Part shown: piece after piece, positions 9,237 to 18,877 of the stretch
How the letters are laid out: the number at the start of each line of letters is the position of its first letter
Numbering within the stretch: the stretch's first letter is position 1
NCBI RefSeq assembly: GCF_039993895.1
Contig: NZ_CP121194.1
Span: 1,922,001 to 1,986,000 of the forward strand
DNA: 64,000 bases
Source: Edaphobacter paludis
GTDB lineage: Bacteria; Acidobacteriota; Terriglobia; Terriglobales; Acidobacteriaceae
Reading direction: 5' to 3'
The notes under the pieces: generated by a model
What the model was told of the DNA's origin: nothing
The model's database searches: none
Seen by the model: only the letters and a program-made list of their open reading frames with translations
Position numbers and translations under genes: made by a program

Positions 9237-10042
9237 TTGAAACTATCCGTCTGCGGTTTCTGGCCCAAGAGGGTCTCTACAACCCAAGGTTTATGCGCGG
9301 GCTGTGCAGGACGCCTAGAGATTACAGTCGTTTTCGTAGGCTGTCCGGCCATCAGTTGCGGGAGTGTCACCGGTGGCGTATCGGCCTGCTGGTGGTCTGC
9401 TCCGTTGCGGAGCACGAAATGGACGGTGCCCTGGCTGCTTGCCAGCACCGCTTTCGCGGCGTCTTCCGGCTTCAGCAGCAGGGTGACTACATCCACGGTG
9501 GTTGGCTTGCCTGCCGGATCAGGCTGGTATTGGTGTCCCGCAGCGAGCACCTCCACATCCTGAAGTGCCGTGGCCGTAACCGGCCCCGGCCGATCGTTAT
9601 CGCGAAAGGTCACCAGTACGTCAACATGGGTGCCGGGGAGTAGAAAGCCCGCAACACCCACCACTTCATCAGACTTAAGCGCGATAGCTCGCATGCCTTC
9701 CGGAATTTTTCCGGTCAATCCTACACCCGATCCGGCTGCACTCAATTGCCTGTCCAGAATCGGCTCTCCTGCAGCTAACGGATACAGTACGGCTCGTCCA
9801 ATGATGTCTTCCGGCTTCATGAAGGCGCCTTGGAGCGGTATCGATTTTGGCCAGTCAACCAGCGAAATGTCCTCACGTTTAAGCACCGCGCCGGCGTCCA
9901 AGGGGTGAGCGGCAGCAGCATAGCGGTTCTGCACCTGCACGGCAGGGTGCGATTTGGCCACCTTTTTGCTCAGCCAGAAAGTAAACAGACCGGACACCAT
10001 CAATGCGGCGATCAGAGCTATGGTAAGGCGGCGTGCGATCAC
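9233..10042 (-). CDS. cpaB: Flp pilus assembly protein CpaB/RcpC
   Basis: A 269-residue protein with an N-terminal membrane anchor (LTIALIAALMVSGLFTFWL), then an SAF-like domain (AAHPLDAGAVLKREDISLVDWP) and the RcpC region (GLTGKIPEGMRAIALKSDEVV, PGTHVDVLVTF). CpaB is a periplasmic partner of the secretin. The start is GTG, preceded by AAGGTG at 5 bases. It overlaps the secretin frame by 4 bases and lies 4 bases after the prepilin peptidase gene. Confidence 0.9.
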   Translation of the reverse strand: MIARRLTIALIAALMVSGLFTFWLSKKVAKSHPAVQVQNRYAAAAHPLDAGAVLKREDISLVDWPKSIPLQGAFMKPEDIIGRAVLYPLAAGEPILDRQLSAAGSGVGLTGKIPEGMRAIALKSDEVVGVAGFLLPGTHVDVLVTFRDNDRPGPVTATALQDVEVLAAGHQYQPDPAGKPTTVDVVTLLLKPEDAAKAVLASSQGTVHFVLRNGADHQQADTPPVTLPQLMAGQPTKTTVISRRPAQPAHKPWVVETLLGQKPQTDSFN

Positions 10043-10046
10043 TTCT

Positions 10047-10589
10047 TCACCTTTGCACCGTCAGGACAAAAAACATGAGAGCGCAGCCCACGGCAATGGC
10101 CAGGGCATAAGGGAGACGAAGCGTCTGATTGTTCGCGATATTCAGTTCCGGATGCGGCGCAAGCCCCTCGTGTCGATGGTGGGCCGCAAGCGCGCCTATA
10201 TTGGATACGGTTTCCTTGACGCGGCCACGGTAGAGCACGAGCCCCAGCGCCATCACTCCGCCGGCAAGCGCGGTCAAAATAAGTAAATAGCCGGTACGGG
10301 GCAGCCCGGCAATGCAGCCAACCGCCGTGATGAGCTTGACGTCGCCACCGCCCATACCACCCGCGATGTTGAGTAAAAGAAAGATGAAACCGCAGATCAG
10401 GCCGGCAGCAAGAGCCGAGCCCAGTTGTCGCCACCCGCCCAGCGCGAGATGCAATAGAAGGCCGAAGACGATGGCTGGCAGCGTTAGCAGATTCGGCACC
10501 CGGCGGCTCCGCACGTCGTACACCGCGCCGATGATGGCGCAGAGGAGGGCAGCAGCCGGGTACACGAAATCTGTCGTTAATCCGAACAT
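10047..10589 (-). CDS. tadV: Type IV prepilin peptidase TadV/CpaA (A24 family)
   Basis: A 180-residue polytopic membrane aspartic peptidase. The two catalytic Asp motifs are visible: AVYDVRSRRVPN after the first helix and GGMGGGDVKL (GxGD) in the middle. It cleaves the Flp prepilin and probably the TadE-type pseudopilins. I chose ATG at 10589, which has GGA 6 bases upstream; a GTG ten codons further up (10619) has no visible ribosome site. A larger overlapping frame (10039-10626) is a shadow. Confidence 0.9.
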   Translation of the reverse strand: MFGLTTDFVYPAAALLCAIIGAVYDVRSRRVPNLLTLPAIVFGLLLHLALGGWRQLGSALAAGLICGFIFLLLNIAGGMGGGDVKLITAVGCIAGLPRTGYLLILTALAGGVMALGLVLYRGRVKETVSNIGALAAHHRHEGLAPHPELNIANNQTLRLPYALAIAVGCALMFFVLTVQR

Positions 10590-10732
10590 TGGAGATCCAA
10601 GTAAGGTAAAGATGCGCACCGGTCATGCGTGCGCATCAAACACGGTTAAAAGTCTGGCAGCGAGGATGATCGGTCTTAGCTGGTTCCTGCGCTGCCAGAG
10701 AGAAAAGTAACGATAGCTAGGCTGGCGTCTGG

Positions 10733-10921
10733 TTAGGAGCCGATGGCGGCGGTGATCTTGCCTCCGACGGAGGTAATGGCACCGGTGATAATGGTCGAAA
10801 GGCTGCCAGAAGCTGTGAGGGCAATGCCGGCAACCATCGCCACGACGAGCGCGTATTCGACGAGATCCTGACCTGACTCGTCGTTCAGAAGGTTGGCAAA
10901 AATCTGTTTGTAATTCTTCAT
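10733..10921 (-). CDS. flp: Flp-type IVb pilin
   Basis: A 62-residue prepilin: a basic/polar leader (MKNYKQIFANLLNDESG), then the processing motif G|QDLVEYAL and a hydrophobic helix (VVAMVAGIALTASGSL), with a Gly/Ser-rich tail. Cleavage after Gly with Glu at +5 and Tyr at +6 is the Flp hallmark. AAGGAGAATTACCA precedes the ATG. It heads the minus-strand tad arm; the 267 bases up to tadE hold the divergent promoters, which I could not place with confidence. Confidence 0.95.
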   Translation of the reverse strand: MKNYKQIFANLLNDESGQDLVEYALVVAMVAGIALTASGSLSTIITGAITSVGGKITAAIGS

Positions 10922-11188
10922 TGGTAATTCTCCTTGAGAGGTTAGGGCGGGTTACCCTCGCTCTGTAGCGAAGGCTTAATGCGTGATGATGTGATTGATA
11001 CTGTCACGAATCCAGCGGTTCTCAATGACCCTTAAGTGTTAGTTGTTTGGACTTTAGTTACTATCCGGTACCGCTAACGTGGCATCGATAAAGCGGTAAT
11101 GCGGAATTGATAATGAATCATCATTCGCTGACGGAGGGATAGACTCCGCGGAGGCTTGCTTTCGCTGGAGTGGGAGTCGTGGACAGCA

Positions 11189-11725
11189 ATGGACTGCAAT
11201 TACAAAAAACGCGCAGGTGAGGCAAAGGGGTCTGTGGGCAGAAGCCGCTTCTGGCGTCAGGACGAAGGCCAAAGCCTGATTGAGGTCGCCCTCTTCGTTC
11301 CCCTGTTTACACTGCTCATTATCTACGCGGTCGACTTCGGCTTTTTTTTCCTGGCAGCCACGACGCTGACGACAGCCGCAAGAAACGCAGCCAGCTTCGC
11401 GATCCAGGGAGTCAAGTCGCCTTCTCTGGCCGCCGAGCCTGCCGCGAGTCTTGTTCAATCTCTTGCGATCGCCAGCATCGGTCTTCCTAACGCCTCGTCT
11501 GCCAAAGTGCAGGTCTGCTCAAACTCTGTGGGCACTCCCTCGGCCAGCAACATCGCGCAATGCACGTCGTCTACCTATACGGCCGGCACCGATCCTGAAT
11601 CCCCCATTTTTCAGTTGAACCGTGTGGACATTGTCTACACCGTGACTCCGCCCATTCCTCTTCCCGCTGGCGTATTTCCCAACCTGACCTTCCATCGCTA
11701 TGTAGAGATGAGGGCCATCCAGTGA
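11189..11725 (+). CDS. tadE: TadE-like pseudopilin 1
   Basis: A 178-residue protein with the TadE signature: a short basic N-terminus, then EGQSLIEVALFVPLFTLLIIYAVDFGFFF (read in two pieces: the Glu-containing pilin-like helix EGQSLIEVALF, then the rest of the span) and a mainly beta periplasmic tail. TadE proteins are minor pseudopilins matured by TadV. I chose ATG at 11189; the TTG at 11156 has GGAGG too close to it (1-2 bases) to work well. It overlaps the next gene in GTGA. Confidence 0.85.
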   Translation: MDCNYKKRAGEAKGSVGRSRFWRQDEGQSLIEVALFVPLFTLLIIYAVDFGFFFLAATTLTTAARNAASFAIQGVKSPSLAAEPAASLVQSLAIASIGLPNASSAKVQVCSNSVGTPSASNIAQCTSSTYTAGTDPESPIFQLNRVDIVYTVTPPIPLPAGVFPNLTFHRYVEMRAIQ

Positions 11726-12192
11726 TGCTCGGGAACTGGATGATTGGTCGCGGCCTTCGCAAGACGCTGCAAGACGAGGATGGCACGGCGCTACTGGAGA
11801 TGGCCATCTCTCTCACAGCGACCTTCCTGCTGGCATTCGCGCTCTTCGAACTGTGCATGCTCACCTACACCTGTATCGTCCTCAATGATGCCGCGCAGGA
11901 AGGGGTCCGCTACGCAATCATGCATGGGACAGACAGCAGCAATTGCAGCGGTCCAGATAATGGTTGCGCCGATAAGACCTATGCGAATGTTAAGAAGATT
12001 GTTACAAAGACTGCCTCCGCTTCGCTTCACGACCTATCGGCGATGACCGTCAACGTGACCTATGGAAGTGTCACAGCAACGCCAGGTAATCCTGTTTCAG
12101 TCAAGGTGGTCTACACGTACGTTCCCTATATGAATTTTCCAGGTTTGAAGCGAACGATGACCTTTACATCTCAGGGGCGGGTCTTATTTTGA
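11722..12192 (+). CDS. TadE/TadF-like pseudopilin 2
   Basis: A 156-residue paralogue of the upstream gene. The N-terminus carries DEDGTALLEMAISLTATFLLA followed by more hydrophobic residues, the pilin-like helix with its Glu. The tail contains four cysteines (LCMLTYTC in the helix region, then NCSG and GCADK), of which the last two may form a disulphide in the periplasm. It is translationally coupled to the first TadE gene and probably acts with it as a minor pilin pair (TadE/TadF). Confidence 0.8.
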   Translation: MMLGNWMIGRGLRKTLQDEDGTALLEMAISLTATFLLAFALFELCMLTYTCIVLNDAAQEGVRYAIMHGTDSSNCSGPDNGCADKTYANVKKIVTKTASASLHDLSAMTVNVTYGSVTATPGNPVSVKVVYTYVPYMNFPGLKRTMTFTSQGRVLF

Positions 12193-12294
12193 TTCGACGT
12201 ATTGAAATTTGTTTAGCAGGTGCTACCGGTCTCTTTAGTTGTTGAGATTGCATTTAGGTACATAGCCGGAGAGATTATCCGGCAGGATAAACCG

Positions 12295-14049
12295 ATGAAG
12301 GAAACGAGAATTAACCGGAACAGCGAGTCGGGCCAGGCGTCGATACTGCTGATCATCATGCTGGCTTCTTTTCTGCTTGGGTCGTTAGCTTTCTCCGTCG
12401 ATTTCGGCAATCTCTGGTTTCGTCGTCAAGCAGCCCAGACAGCCGCCGATGCGGCCTGTCAGGCGGGCGCGATGGATATGCTCTACATTGCCAGGGGAAA
12501 TACCCTGTCTGGCATGGGGTTTACCCCTGGAACCAGCAGCAACTGCACATCGTCCTCAAGCTCGACCATTTGCTGGTATGCGAACAGAAACGGCTTCAGC
12601 GGCTCGGGCTATACCGCAACGACGGCTGGCAGCCAGGTAAGCTGGACCTTTCCAACATCGACCTCCGTGACTGGCGTTAAGGCGGCGGGTGTTACCTATC
12701 CTTTCCTGCAGGTAACGGTCCAGCAGAACGTAAAGACGTGGTTCATGGGTTTATTGGGCAAGAACTACCAGGCAGTTGCGGCAAGCTGTACCTGCGGACT
12801 TACTCCAGGGCCCGCACCAGCGCCGCTTATCATCCTGCACCCTACCCTCGCTGGCGCGCTGACCAGCACGGGCGCCACTAAGATTCAAATTGCGGGTGGC
12901 CCGCAAACCAGTATTCAGATAGATTCGACCAGCTCGACAGCGTATCAATGCGTGTCGCCGGGTTCGCTCGACACCAGCACGGCCGGCCCTAATGGTACGG
13001 GTGGTAACATGGCGATTGCCGGCGGACCCGCTGCCAATCCAACCTGTGGCGGAGGGTTAGGTTGGAATGGGGGTACCACGGGATCGTGGCAGGGCGGAAT
13101 TACCTCACTCAATCAAAAGACCACTGATGGCACCACCATGCTCAACGATCCTTACAAGAGTGTCCCTGCTCCAACCCGTCCAGCTGTACCCGCCGAAGCA
13201 ACAACTCCCGTGGATTCTCCCGATCATCACCAAACGGCCGACGGCACCAACGGTTTCGACCAAGGCACCTGGGTTGCCACCGGTGTGGATAGCTGCCCGA
13301 ACATCAACCCGTCACAGCAATATCTGTGGCACAGCAAGACACAGGGTAAGGACGTCTATGCGAATTGTCTGGAGTTCACGCCCGGGTACTATCCCACCGG
13401 CATCGATCTGACAAGCATCTCCGGCGCTGGAGCCAGCAGTGCCACAATAATTTTCATGCCTGGGATTTATTATCTGAACGGAAACCTGAAGGTTGGCGCG
13501 AGCAGCACAGTCCGGAATGCGTGGCCAGCCACCGAGCCCTCCACCCAGGGCGTTGTTTTCTATTTTCTGACTGGGGCACCTCAATTTTCCGGTGGTTCGG
13601 GCGCCGCCAACGCCAATATCAATTCAGTTCCTTCCTATTACCTAAATTGTTCGAGTACTACAACCCCCGGCAGCATGCCATCTTCTGTTAACGGGAATGT
13701 GCTGGTGGCACAGTGTAGTTCGGCAGCGACCTACGTCGGTTCGACGAGCACGGACACCTATTCGGCTTCAGGGAGCAGGGGATTGCTTTTCTTTCTGGCC
13801 CATTCGAATGTGTTCAGCGGAACTATCGTTGGAAATGGCGCGTCGTTGATTTTTACCGGTGCATTTTATTTTCATAACACTACCTTCCAGGACAGGGTGG
13901 AGTGGGACGGCGCCGGTGCTTCGACGACATACGCAGTTGGCAATATTGTGGTGGACCAACTGACACTGGGTGGAAGCGGAAATATCAAAATGGGCTTGAA
14001 CGGAATTGAAGTCGGCGCCGGGCCCCCTCTGGTCGGCCTCTTTCAGTAG
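12295..14049 (+). CDS. tadG: TadG-like pilus-associated protein
   Basis: A 584-residue protein. Its N-terminus has the TadG signature: SESGQASILLIIMLASFLLG, then SVDFGNLWFRRQAAQTAADAAC. The remaining 500 residues are exported, rich in Ser, Thr, Gly and Ala, and look beta-rich and low in charge. TadG proteins anchor in the inner membrane and are thought to act at the pilus base or in adhesion. I chose ATG at 12295, with AGGA 7 bases upstream, over the GTG at 12220, which has none. It ends the plus arm of the tad locus at a hairpin. Confidence 0.85.
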   Translation: MKETRINRNSESGQASILLIIMLASFLLGSLAFSVDFGNLWFRRQAAQTAADAACQAGAMDMLYIARGNTLSGMGFTPGTSSNCTSSSSSTICWYANRNGFSGSGYTATTAGSQVSWTFPTSTSVTGVKAAGVTYPFLQVTVQQNVKTWFMGLLGKNYQAVAASCTCGLTPGPAPAPLIILHPTLAGALTSTGATKIQIAGGPQTSIQIDSTSSTAYQCVSPGSLDTSTAGPNGTGGNMAIAGGPAANPTCGGGLGWNGGTTGSWQGGITSLNQKTTDGTTMLNDPYKSVPAPTRPAVPAEATTPVDSPDHHQTADGTNGFDQGTWVATGVDSCPNINPSQQYLWHSKTQGKDVYANCLEFTPGYYPTGIDLTSISGAGASSATIIFMPGIYYLNGNLKVGASSTVRNAWPATEPSTQGVVFYFLTGAPQFSGGSGAANANINSVPSYYLNCSSTTTPGSMPSSVNGNVLVAQCSSAATYVGSTSTDTYSASGSRGLLFFLAHSNVFSGTIVGNGASLIFTGAFYFHNTTFQDRVEWDGAGASTTYAVGNIVVDQLTLGGSGNIKMGLNGIEVGAGPPLVGLFQ

Positions 14050-14057
14050 CGATCTAT

Positions 14058-14094
14058 TTTTGGCCTATATCTACATAATAGATATAGGCCAAAA
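14058..14094. terminator. Bidirectional hairpin terminator between tadG and amidohydrolase
   Basis: A perfect inverted repeat: 12-base arms GGCCTATATCTA and TAGATATAGGCC with a CATAA loop, extended by TTTT on the left and AAAA on the right to 16 pairs. On either strand the stem is followed by a T tract, so it can end transcription from both convergent genes. Confidence 0.88.
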
Positions 14095-14157
14095 CATTTA
14101 TTCCGTGTCTTGGAGGTAACCCTGAGCACATCGGCGATTCTTTAGGTGTGCCTCGGC

Positions 14158-15126
14158 TTACAGATTTTCCTGGCTTGCGCTTCGTGGGCGCCACTTGTAG
14201 GCAGCCATGGAGTTTTTCCAGAAGAACTTTTGCGCCACCGCGTTGCCTTTCGGCAGAACATAGCCCCGTACGAGCGCGAGTGTATCGGCATATGTGGCCA
14301 GATGATCGCTGTTGGGCCAGTCACTGCCGTAGAGAATGCGATCCTCGCCGAAGATGTTCCAGATTATGTCGAGCCGCTCGCGATAATAAGCAGGGTCTTT
14401 TGGGACGTTCTGGCCAACTCTAACGGGGATCTCTGAAAGCTTTATAAAGATGTTTGGATTGGCCGCACAGTGACGAAGATTGGACCAGTATTCATTGCGC
14501 GCAGTGCCGGGAGGCGGTATTGGCGCGGAAGGCAAGTGATCGATGACGATGCGCAACTCTGGAATCTTGTCCGACACCCCGACGATCGCTCGAATAAGAT
14601 CGTCGTCAGGATTGGCGCTATCTAACTCAAGACCGTAGCCCGAGAGTCGTTTCAGGTCAGAGATAAAATCAGGGTTTCTCGAGTCCACTCCCAAGTCGCG
14701 TTTCCAGAGATTTCCATAACGAATGCCCAGGAAGAGGGAGTTTGCGTGGAGGCGCTCTAGTTCCTTCGCGTAATCCGGTGTTCCGGGAATTAGATCGCCA
14801 ACCATTCCTACGATGACGGGGTTCCTTGCTGCAACCTCCAGCACCCAGTCATTATCGCGGAGCAAAGGACTGGCCTCGATAGCTATCGCTCCTACCACCC
14901 CGAGCGGCGCCGTGATCTTTGCATAACGATCGGGAAGTGCGGGTTTATAGATGACGGTATCGCTGGGCTCTGGCCATGGAACCCCGCCCGGGCGACCAGG
15001 ATCGAAAAGATGAATGTGGGCATCAATGATAGGAATCTGGGATGCTGAGACGGCTGCATGAATTGGACGGGTCGCCCACGATGCACCTGCGGATGCTGCG
15101 AGTTTTAGAAAGTTTCTGCGCCGCAT
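14158..15126 (-). CDS. Tat-exported amidohydrolase, fuconolactonase/rhamnonolactonase-like
   Basis: A 322-residue amidohydrolase-2 TIM-barrel protein. The N-terminus MRRRNFLKLAASAG is a twin-arginine signal. The metal site HxH is in IIDAHIHLFDP; later motifs are RIVIDHLPS and YGSDWPN with its C-terminal Asp. The COG3618 branch includes sugar lactonases, such as L-fuconolactonase and L-rhamnonolactonase. Divergence from an alpha-L-rhamnosidase gene makes a rhamnonate-lactone or related substrate plausible, though export is unusual for such enzymes. I chose ATG at 15126, with GAGG at 5 bases and the Tat motif directly after it; the upstream extension is discarded. Confidence 0.8.
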   Translation of the reverse strand: MRRRNFLKLAASAGASWATRPIHAAVSASQIPIIDAHIHLFDPGRPGGVPWPEPSDTVIYKPALPDRYAKITAPLGVVGAIAIEASPLLRDNDWVLEVAARNPVIVGMVGDLIPGTPDYAKELERLHANSLFLGIRYGNLWKRDLGVDSRNPDFISDLKRLSGYGLELDSANPDDDLIRAIVGVSDKIPELRIVIDHLPSAPIPPPGTARNEYWSNLRHCAANPNIFIKLSEIPVRVGQNVPKDPAYYRERLDIIWNIFGEDRILYGSDWPNSDHLATYADTLALVRGYVLPKGNAVAQKFFWKNSMAAYKWRPRSASQENL

Positions 15127-15471
15127 GTATACCTCAGTGTTCGTCTGGAGAAGGAAGCAAGCAGTTTCTTGTCTCGAGGCCAATTCAAGCGCCTGGGAGA
15201 GAAGAACGATCCGAGGCACGTCAATACTACATCGGTCGCCAATGACGCTGTCAACCAGCCGCCTGTGTCCATCGCCAATCGGTTTCGCCTGTCTGTCTGC
15301 GCGGAAGGAAGCGCTTTAGTTTTCCGATTGAGATAGTTGCCCTATTGATCTTTCGTGTGGTATCAAAGTGTGGCTTGCGAAAAACGGTTCCACGGCGTTC
15401 GAGCGGGTTCGCTCACATCCAAAAAGGAAACCGAGCACTGGGCGGCTAACAACTGAAAGGATCCATCAGAG
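15127..15471. promoter_or_regulatory. Divergent promoter region of the rhamnoside cluster
   Basis: 345 bases without a gene between the amidohydrolase and the GH106 gene. I see a LacI-operator-like core (GAAGCGCTTT around 15308-15318) and an imperfect TGTGG...CCACG inverted pair near 15370-15400. Neither is decisive. The region must contain both promoters. Confidence 0.4.
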
Positions 15472-18400
15472 ATGATCAGAAGCAAATCGACAGCAATCGC
15501 CACTCTCATAGTGCTCTGCCTTCCAGGTGTTGGCGCCATCAAGGCGCATGGACAGGCCAGTCAAGATTCGATGATGCGTGAATTCGAAAATCCGCCAAAC
15601 AGCGCTCGACCACGCGTGTGGTGGCACTGGATGAATGGAAACATCACAAAAGAGGGAATCGATCTCGATCTGCACTGGATGAACAGGGTGGGAATCGCGG
15701 GCTTTCAGACCTTCGACGCTGCTTTGGCAACACCACAGGTAGTGCCAAAGAGATTGGTGTACATGACGCCCGAGTGGAAGGACGCGTTTAAGTACGCGAC
15801 GACACTTGCCGGGCAACTCGGTATGGAAGAGGCGATCGCAGGTTCCCCGGGGTGGAGTGAGACCGGTGGTCCATGGGTTCCGGCTTCGCAGGGGATGAAG
15901 AAATACGTATGGAGCGAGACGGTTGTTGAGGGCGGTCATCCATTCACCGGTAAGCTGGCCCATCCTCCGATCAATACTGGCTCGTTTCAGGATCTCGGTG
16001 TGCATGATGCGTTGGAGGCACCGAAAGGTTCGAAGCCTATTCCTCAGTTCTATGCCGACTCGGTTGTGATCGCGTACCGCAGGCCTGCTGGCGATATTCC
16101 GCTTGAATCTCTGCATCCAGTCATAACGGCTAGCAGCGGTACACCTGACTTTTCCATCCTTTCTGATGGAAAGTTGCAGAACACGACGAATCTGCCTATC
16201 CCGAGCGCGGGTGGCGAGGCCTGGATACAGTATGAGTTCTCTACTCCGCAGACAATCCGTGCGCTGACGCTGGCGATGAAAAACATCGGTGGATTGCCTG
16301 CGGCTCTCTCCGGGATCGGTAATCCTGAGAAAACCCTGGAGTCGAGTAGCGACGGAAGTAATTTTCAAACGGTTGCACAGATTCCCGATGGGCAATCGCC
16401 GGAGTATACGATATCGTTTCCGGCCGTGACGGCGAAGTACTTCCGCGTTGTGTTCAAGCGGAAACTTCCTCCACCTCTGCCTGATTGGGCAAAAAATATA
16501 GATCCCCACTCGTTCGGCATCAAGCTTGGGGCGCCTCCAACGGAGTACGAAATATCTGAGTTGGAATTACACACGGACGGTCGGGTAAATCGCTTCGAGG
16601 AAAAGGCGGCGTTTGTTCCCGTGCCGGATCTGTATGAGTACGCAACTCCATCGGAGCCTTCTGCGGATGCGGTGCAGAAGAACGACGTCATTGATGTGAC
16701 CAGCAAAGTGCGGCCCGACGGCACGATGGATTGGACGCCTCCCGCCGGCAACTGGGTCGTTCTTCGCTTCGGCTATTCGTTGCTTGGCATCACCAATCAT
16801 CCTGCGACGGCCGAAGCCACGGGTCTCGAGGTGGACAAGCTGAACCGCGGCTTTGTCAAGAATTACATGAACAACTATCTGGACAGTTATAAGCAGACCG
16901 TCGGCGCCGATCAGATGGGCAAGCGTGGTATCGAGTATGTGATTACCGATAGCTGGGAGGCGGGAGCGCAGAACTGGACCGACGACATGATTGTGGAGTT
17001 CAAGAAGCGGCGTGGCTACGATCCGATTCCGTGGATGCCGGTACTCACGGGCCAGGTTGTCGAGAGCGCCAAGGCTAGCGATGATTTTCTATGGGACTTG
17101 CGCAAGACCATTGCAGACCTGACCGCGGATGAACACTACGGCCAGGTAGAAGCGTCTCTGAAGGAACGGGGAATGGGACACTACGGAGAGTCCCATGAGG
17201 CAGGCCGCGCTTTTATCGCCGATGGGATGGAAGTCAAAAAGTTGGATGACATCCCGATGGGGGCGATGTGGACTCAGACACCCGGGGTAAATGAGGTGCA
17301 GTACGATTTCAACGCGGACGATCGTGAATCAGCGTCTGTGGCGCACATTTACGGTCAAAACATTGCCGCCGCAGAGTCGATGACCGCAGCTGCCGCTCCG
17401 TGGGCGTGGTCGCCTGCTACGCTGAAGCCGACTGCGGATCAGGAGCTACTCAACGGCATCAACCGGATCGTCATTCACGAGTCGGCACACCAGCCACTGA
17501 TCGGCAAAGCACCTGGTTTAACCCTCGGACCTTTCGGACAATGGTTCAATCGCAACGAGACCTGGGCGGACGAAGCGGGTCCGTGGATCGATTACCTTGC
17601 GCGCAGCAGTTACATGCTGCAGCAGGGGCGGTTCGATGCCGACTTGCTCTACTTCTATGGTGAGGATTCCAACCTGACCGCAATCTTCAATAAGAAGGCG
17701 CCGGAGATACCTGCGGGATACGGCTTCGACTACATCAATGCGGATGGACTGATTCACGCGATCAGCGTAGCCAACGGCCTGCTCACAACGAAGAGCGGTA
17801 TGAGTTACCGTGTCCTCGGACTTGATCCCTACGCGAAGCATATGTCGCTTCCCGTGCTTCGCGCCATCGACAAGCTGGTGCGAGAGGGCGCCGTAGTGGC
17901 CGGTCCGAAGCCGGTTGACGATCCCAGCCTCGCCGATGATCAGGCGGAGTTCCAACGCTTGAATGAAGCACTCTTTGGGGACGGTACGGGCGTTCACCAC
18001 GTCGGCAAAGGCGAGGTGTTTGCCGGACAGAGTCTGAACGAGGTTCTCACTGCCTTGAAAGTGGCCCCAGACTTCGACTACACCAAGGGAGAGGGTGACA
18101 CACAGATTCAGTTTAATCATCGCAAGTTGACTGACGGTGATATTTACTTTGTGGACAACCGCAGCGACCGAGACGCGTCAGTGGATGCAAGCTTCCGAGT
18201 GGCGGGTAAACTGCCTGAGATATGGCATGCTGAGACCGGGAAATCGGAGCCAGTATCATATAAGATCGCGGATGGCCGCACGACCGTACCCTTGCACCTG
18301 GAGCCATGGGGCACAGCGTTCGTTGTATTTCGCAAACCTGCCAAAGAATCATCGCATCAGCTTCCTCCTAAGACGGAGACGAACGTTGCCACGGTCAGCG

Positions 18401-18876
18401 GGCCATGGACTGTTGCTTTTCAGCCAGGTCGCGGAGCACCGGATTCCATCAACCTGGAAAAACTGATCTCATGGAGCGATAGTACCAACCAAGGCGTGAA
18501 GTATTTCTCGGGCATTGGAACATACACGACGACTCTTCAGGCCGAGCCGCAGTGGTTTCAGAAGAACGCGCACCTTTGGATCGATCTCGGCGACGTAAAA
18601 AACATGGCGGATGTAACGGTGAACGGCAAGGACCTGGGCCAGATCTGGCACGCGCCCTATCGAGTCGATGTGACGGGGGCGCTGAAGCCTGGCGCGAACG
18701 AGGTCACAATCAAAGTGACCAATGCCTGGGTGAATCGTCTGATCGGTGACGAACAACCAGGTACCACGGTGAAATATACCTTCGCCGACGTCAAGCCATA
18801 TCGGGCAAACTCGCCTTTACTGCCTTCGGGGCTGCTGGGACCGGTGCGGATCTCCTCAGTAGCGACGCAGCAGTAG
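15472..18876 (+). CDS. Secreted GH106 alpha-L-rhamnosidase-like enzyme
   Basis: A 1134-residue protein with a signal peptide (hydrophobic stretch ATLIVLCLPGVGA, cleavage likely near AHGQA). The opening PRVWWHWMNGNITKEGIDLDL is split here as the family-typical WWHWMNGN and the following helix; this is characteristic of glycoside hydrolase family 106. A galactose-binding-like beta-sandwich follows the first barrel strand. The C-terminus has another GH2-type sandwich (LWIDLGDVKNMADVTVNGKD, then DLGQIWHAPYRVDVT). GH106 enzymes release alpha-L-rhamnose from rhamnogalacturonan and similar glycans. The MFS gene starts one base after its stop, implying coupling. Confidence 0.85.
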   Translation: MIRSKSTAIATLIVLCLPGVGAIKAHGQASQDSMMREFENPPNSARPRVWWHWMNGNITKEGIDLDLHWMNRVGIAGFQTFDAALATPQVVPKRLVYMTPEWKDAFKYATTLAGQLGMEEAIAGSPGWSETGGPWVPASQGMKKYVWSETVVEGGHPFTGKLAHPPINTGSFQDLGVHDALEAPKGSKPIPQFYADSVVIAYRRPAGDIPLESLHPVITASSGTPDFSILSDGKLQNTTNLPIPSAGGEAWIQYEFSTPQTIRALTLAMKNIGGLPAALSGIGNPEKTLESSSDGSNFQTVAQIPDGQSPEYTISFPAVTAKYFRVVFKRKLPPPLPDWAKNIDPHSFGIKLGAPPTEYEISELELHTDGRVNRFEEKAAFVPVPDLYEYATPSEPSADAVQKNDVIDVTSKVRPDGTMDWTPPAGNWVVLRFGYSLLGITNHPATAEATGLEVDKLNRGFVKNYMNNYLDSYKQTVGADQMGKRGIEYVITDSWEAGAQNWTDDMIVEFKKRRGYDPIPWMPVLTGQVVESAKASDDFLWDLRKTIADLTADEHYGQVEASLKERGMGHYGESHEAGRAFIADGMEVKKLDDIPMGAMWTQTPGVNEVQYDFNADDRESASVAHIYGQNIAAAESMTAAAAPWAWSPATLKPTADQELLNGINRIVIHESAHQPLIGKAPGLTLGPFGQWFNRNETWADEAGPWIDYLARSSYMLQQGRFDADLLYFYGEDSNLTAIFNKKAPEIPAGYGFDYINADGLIHAISVANGLLTTKSGMSYRVLGLDPYAKHMSLPVLRAIDKLVREGAVVAGPKPVDDPSLADDQAEFQRLNEALFGDGTGVHHVGKGEVFAGQSLNEVLTALKVAPDFDYTKGEGDTQIQFNHRKLTDGDIYFVDNRSDRDASVDASFRVAGKLPEIWHAETGKSEPVSYKIADGRTTVPLHLEPWGTAFVVFRKPAKESSHQLPPKTETNVATVSGPWTVAFQPGRGAPDSINLEKLISWSDSTNQGVKYFSGIGTYTTTLQAEPQWFQKNAHLWIDLGDVKNMADVTVNGKDLGQIWHAPYRVDVTGALKPGANEVTIKVTNAWVNRLIGDEQPGTTVKYTFADVKPYRANSPLLPSGLLGPVRISSVATQQ

Positions 18877-18877
18877 G

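Noticed and set aside
10039-10626. 195-residue frame overlapping the prepilin peptidase gene
   Set aside because: Shadow frame; the other frame carries both peptidase Asp motifs and membrane helices.
15306-15318. LacI/CcpA-like core GAAGCGCTTT upstream of GH106
   Set aside because: Only the core is symmetric and there is no second copy, so it was not listed as its own site.
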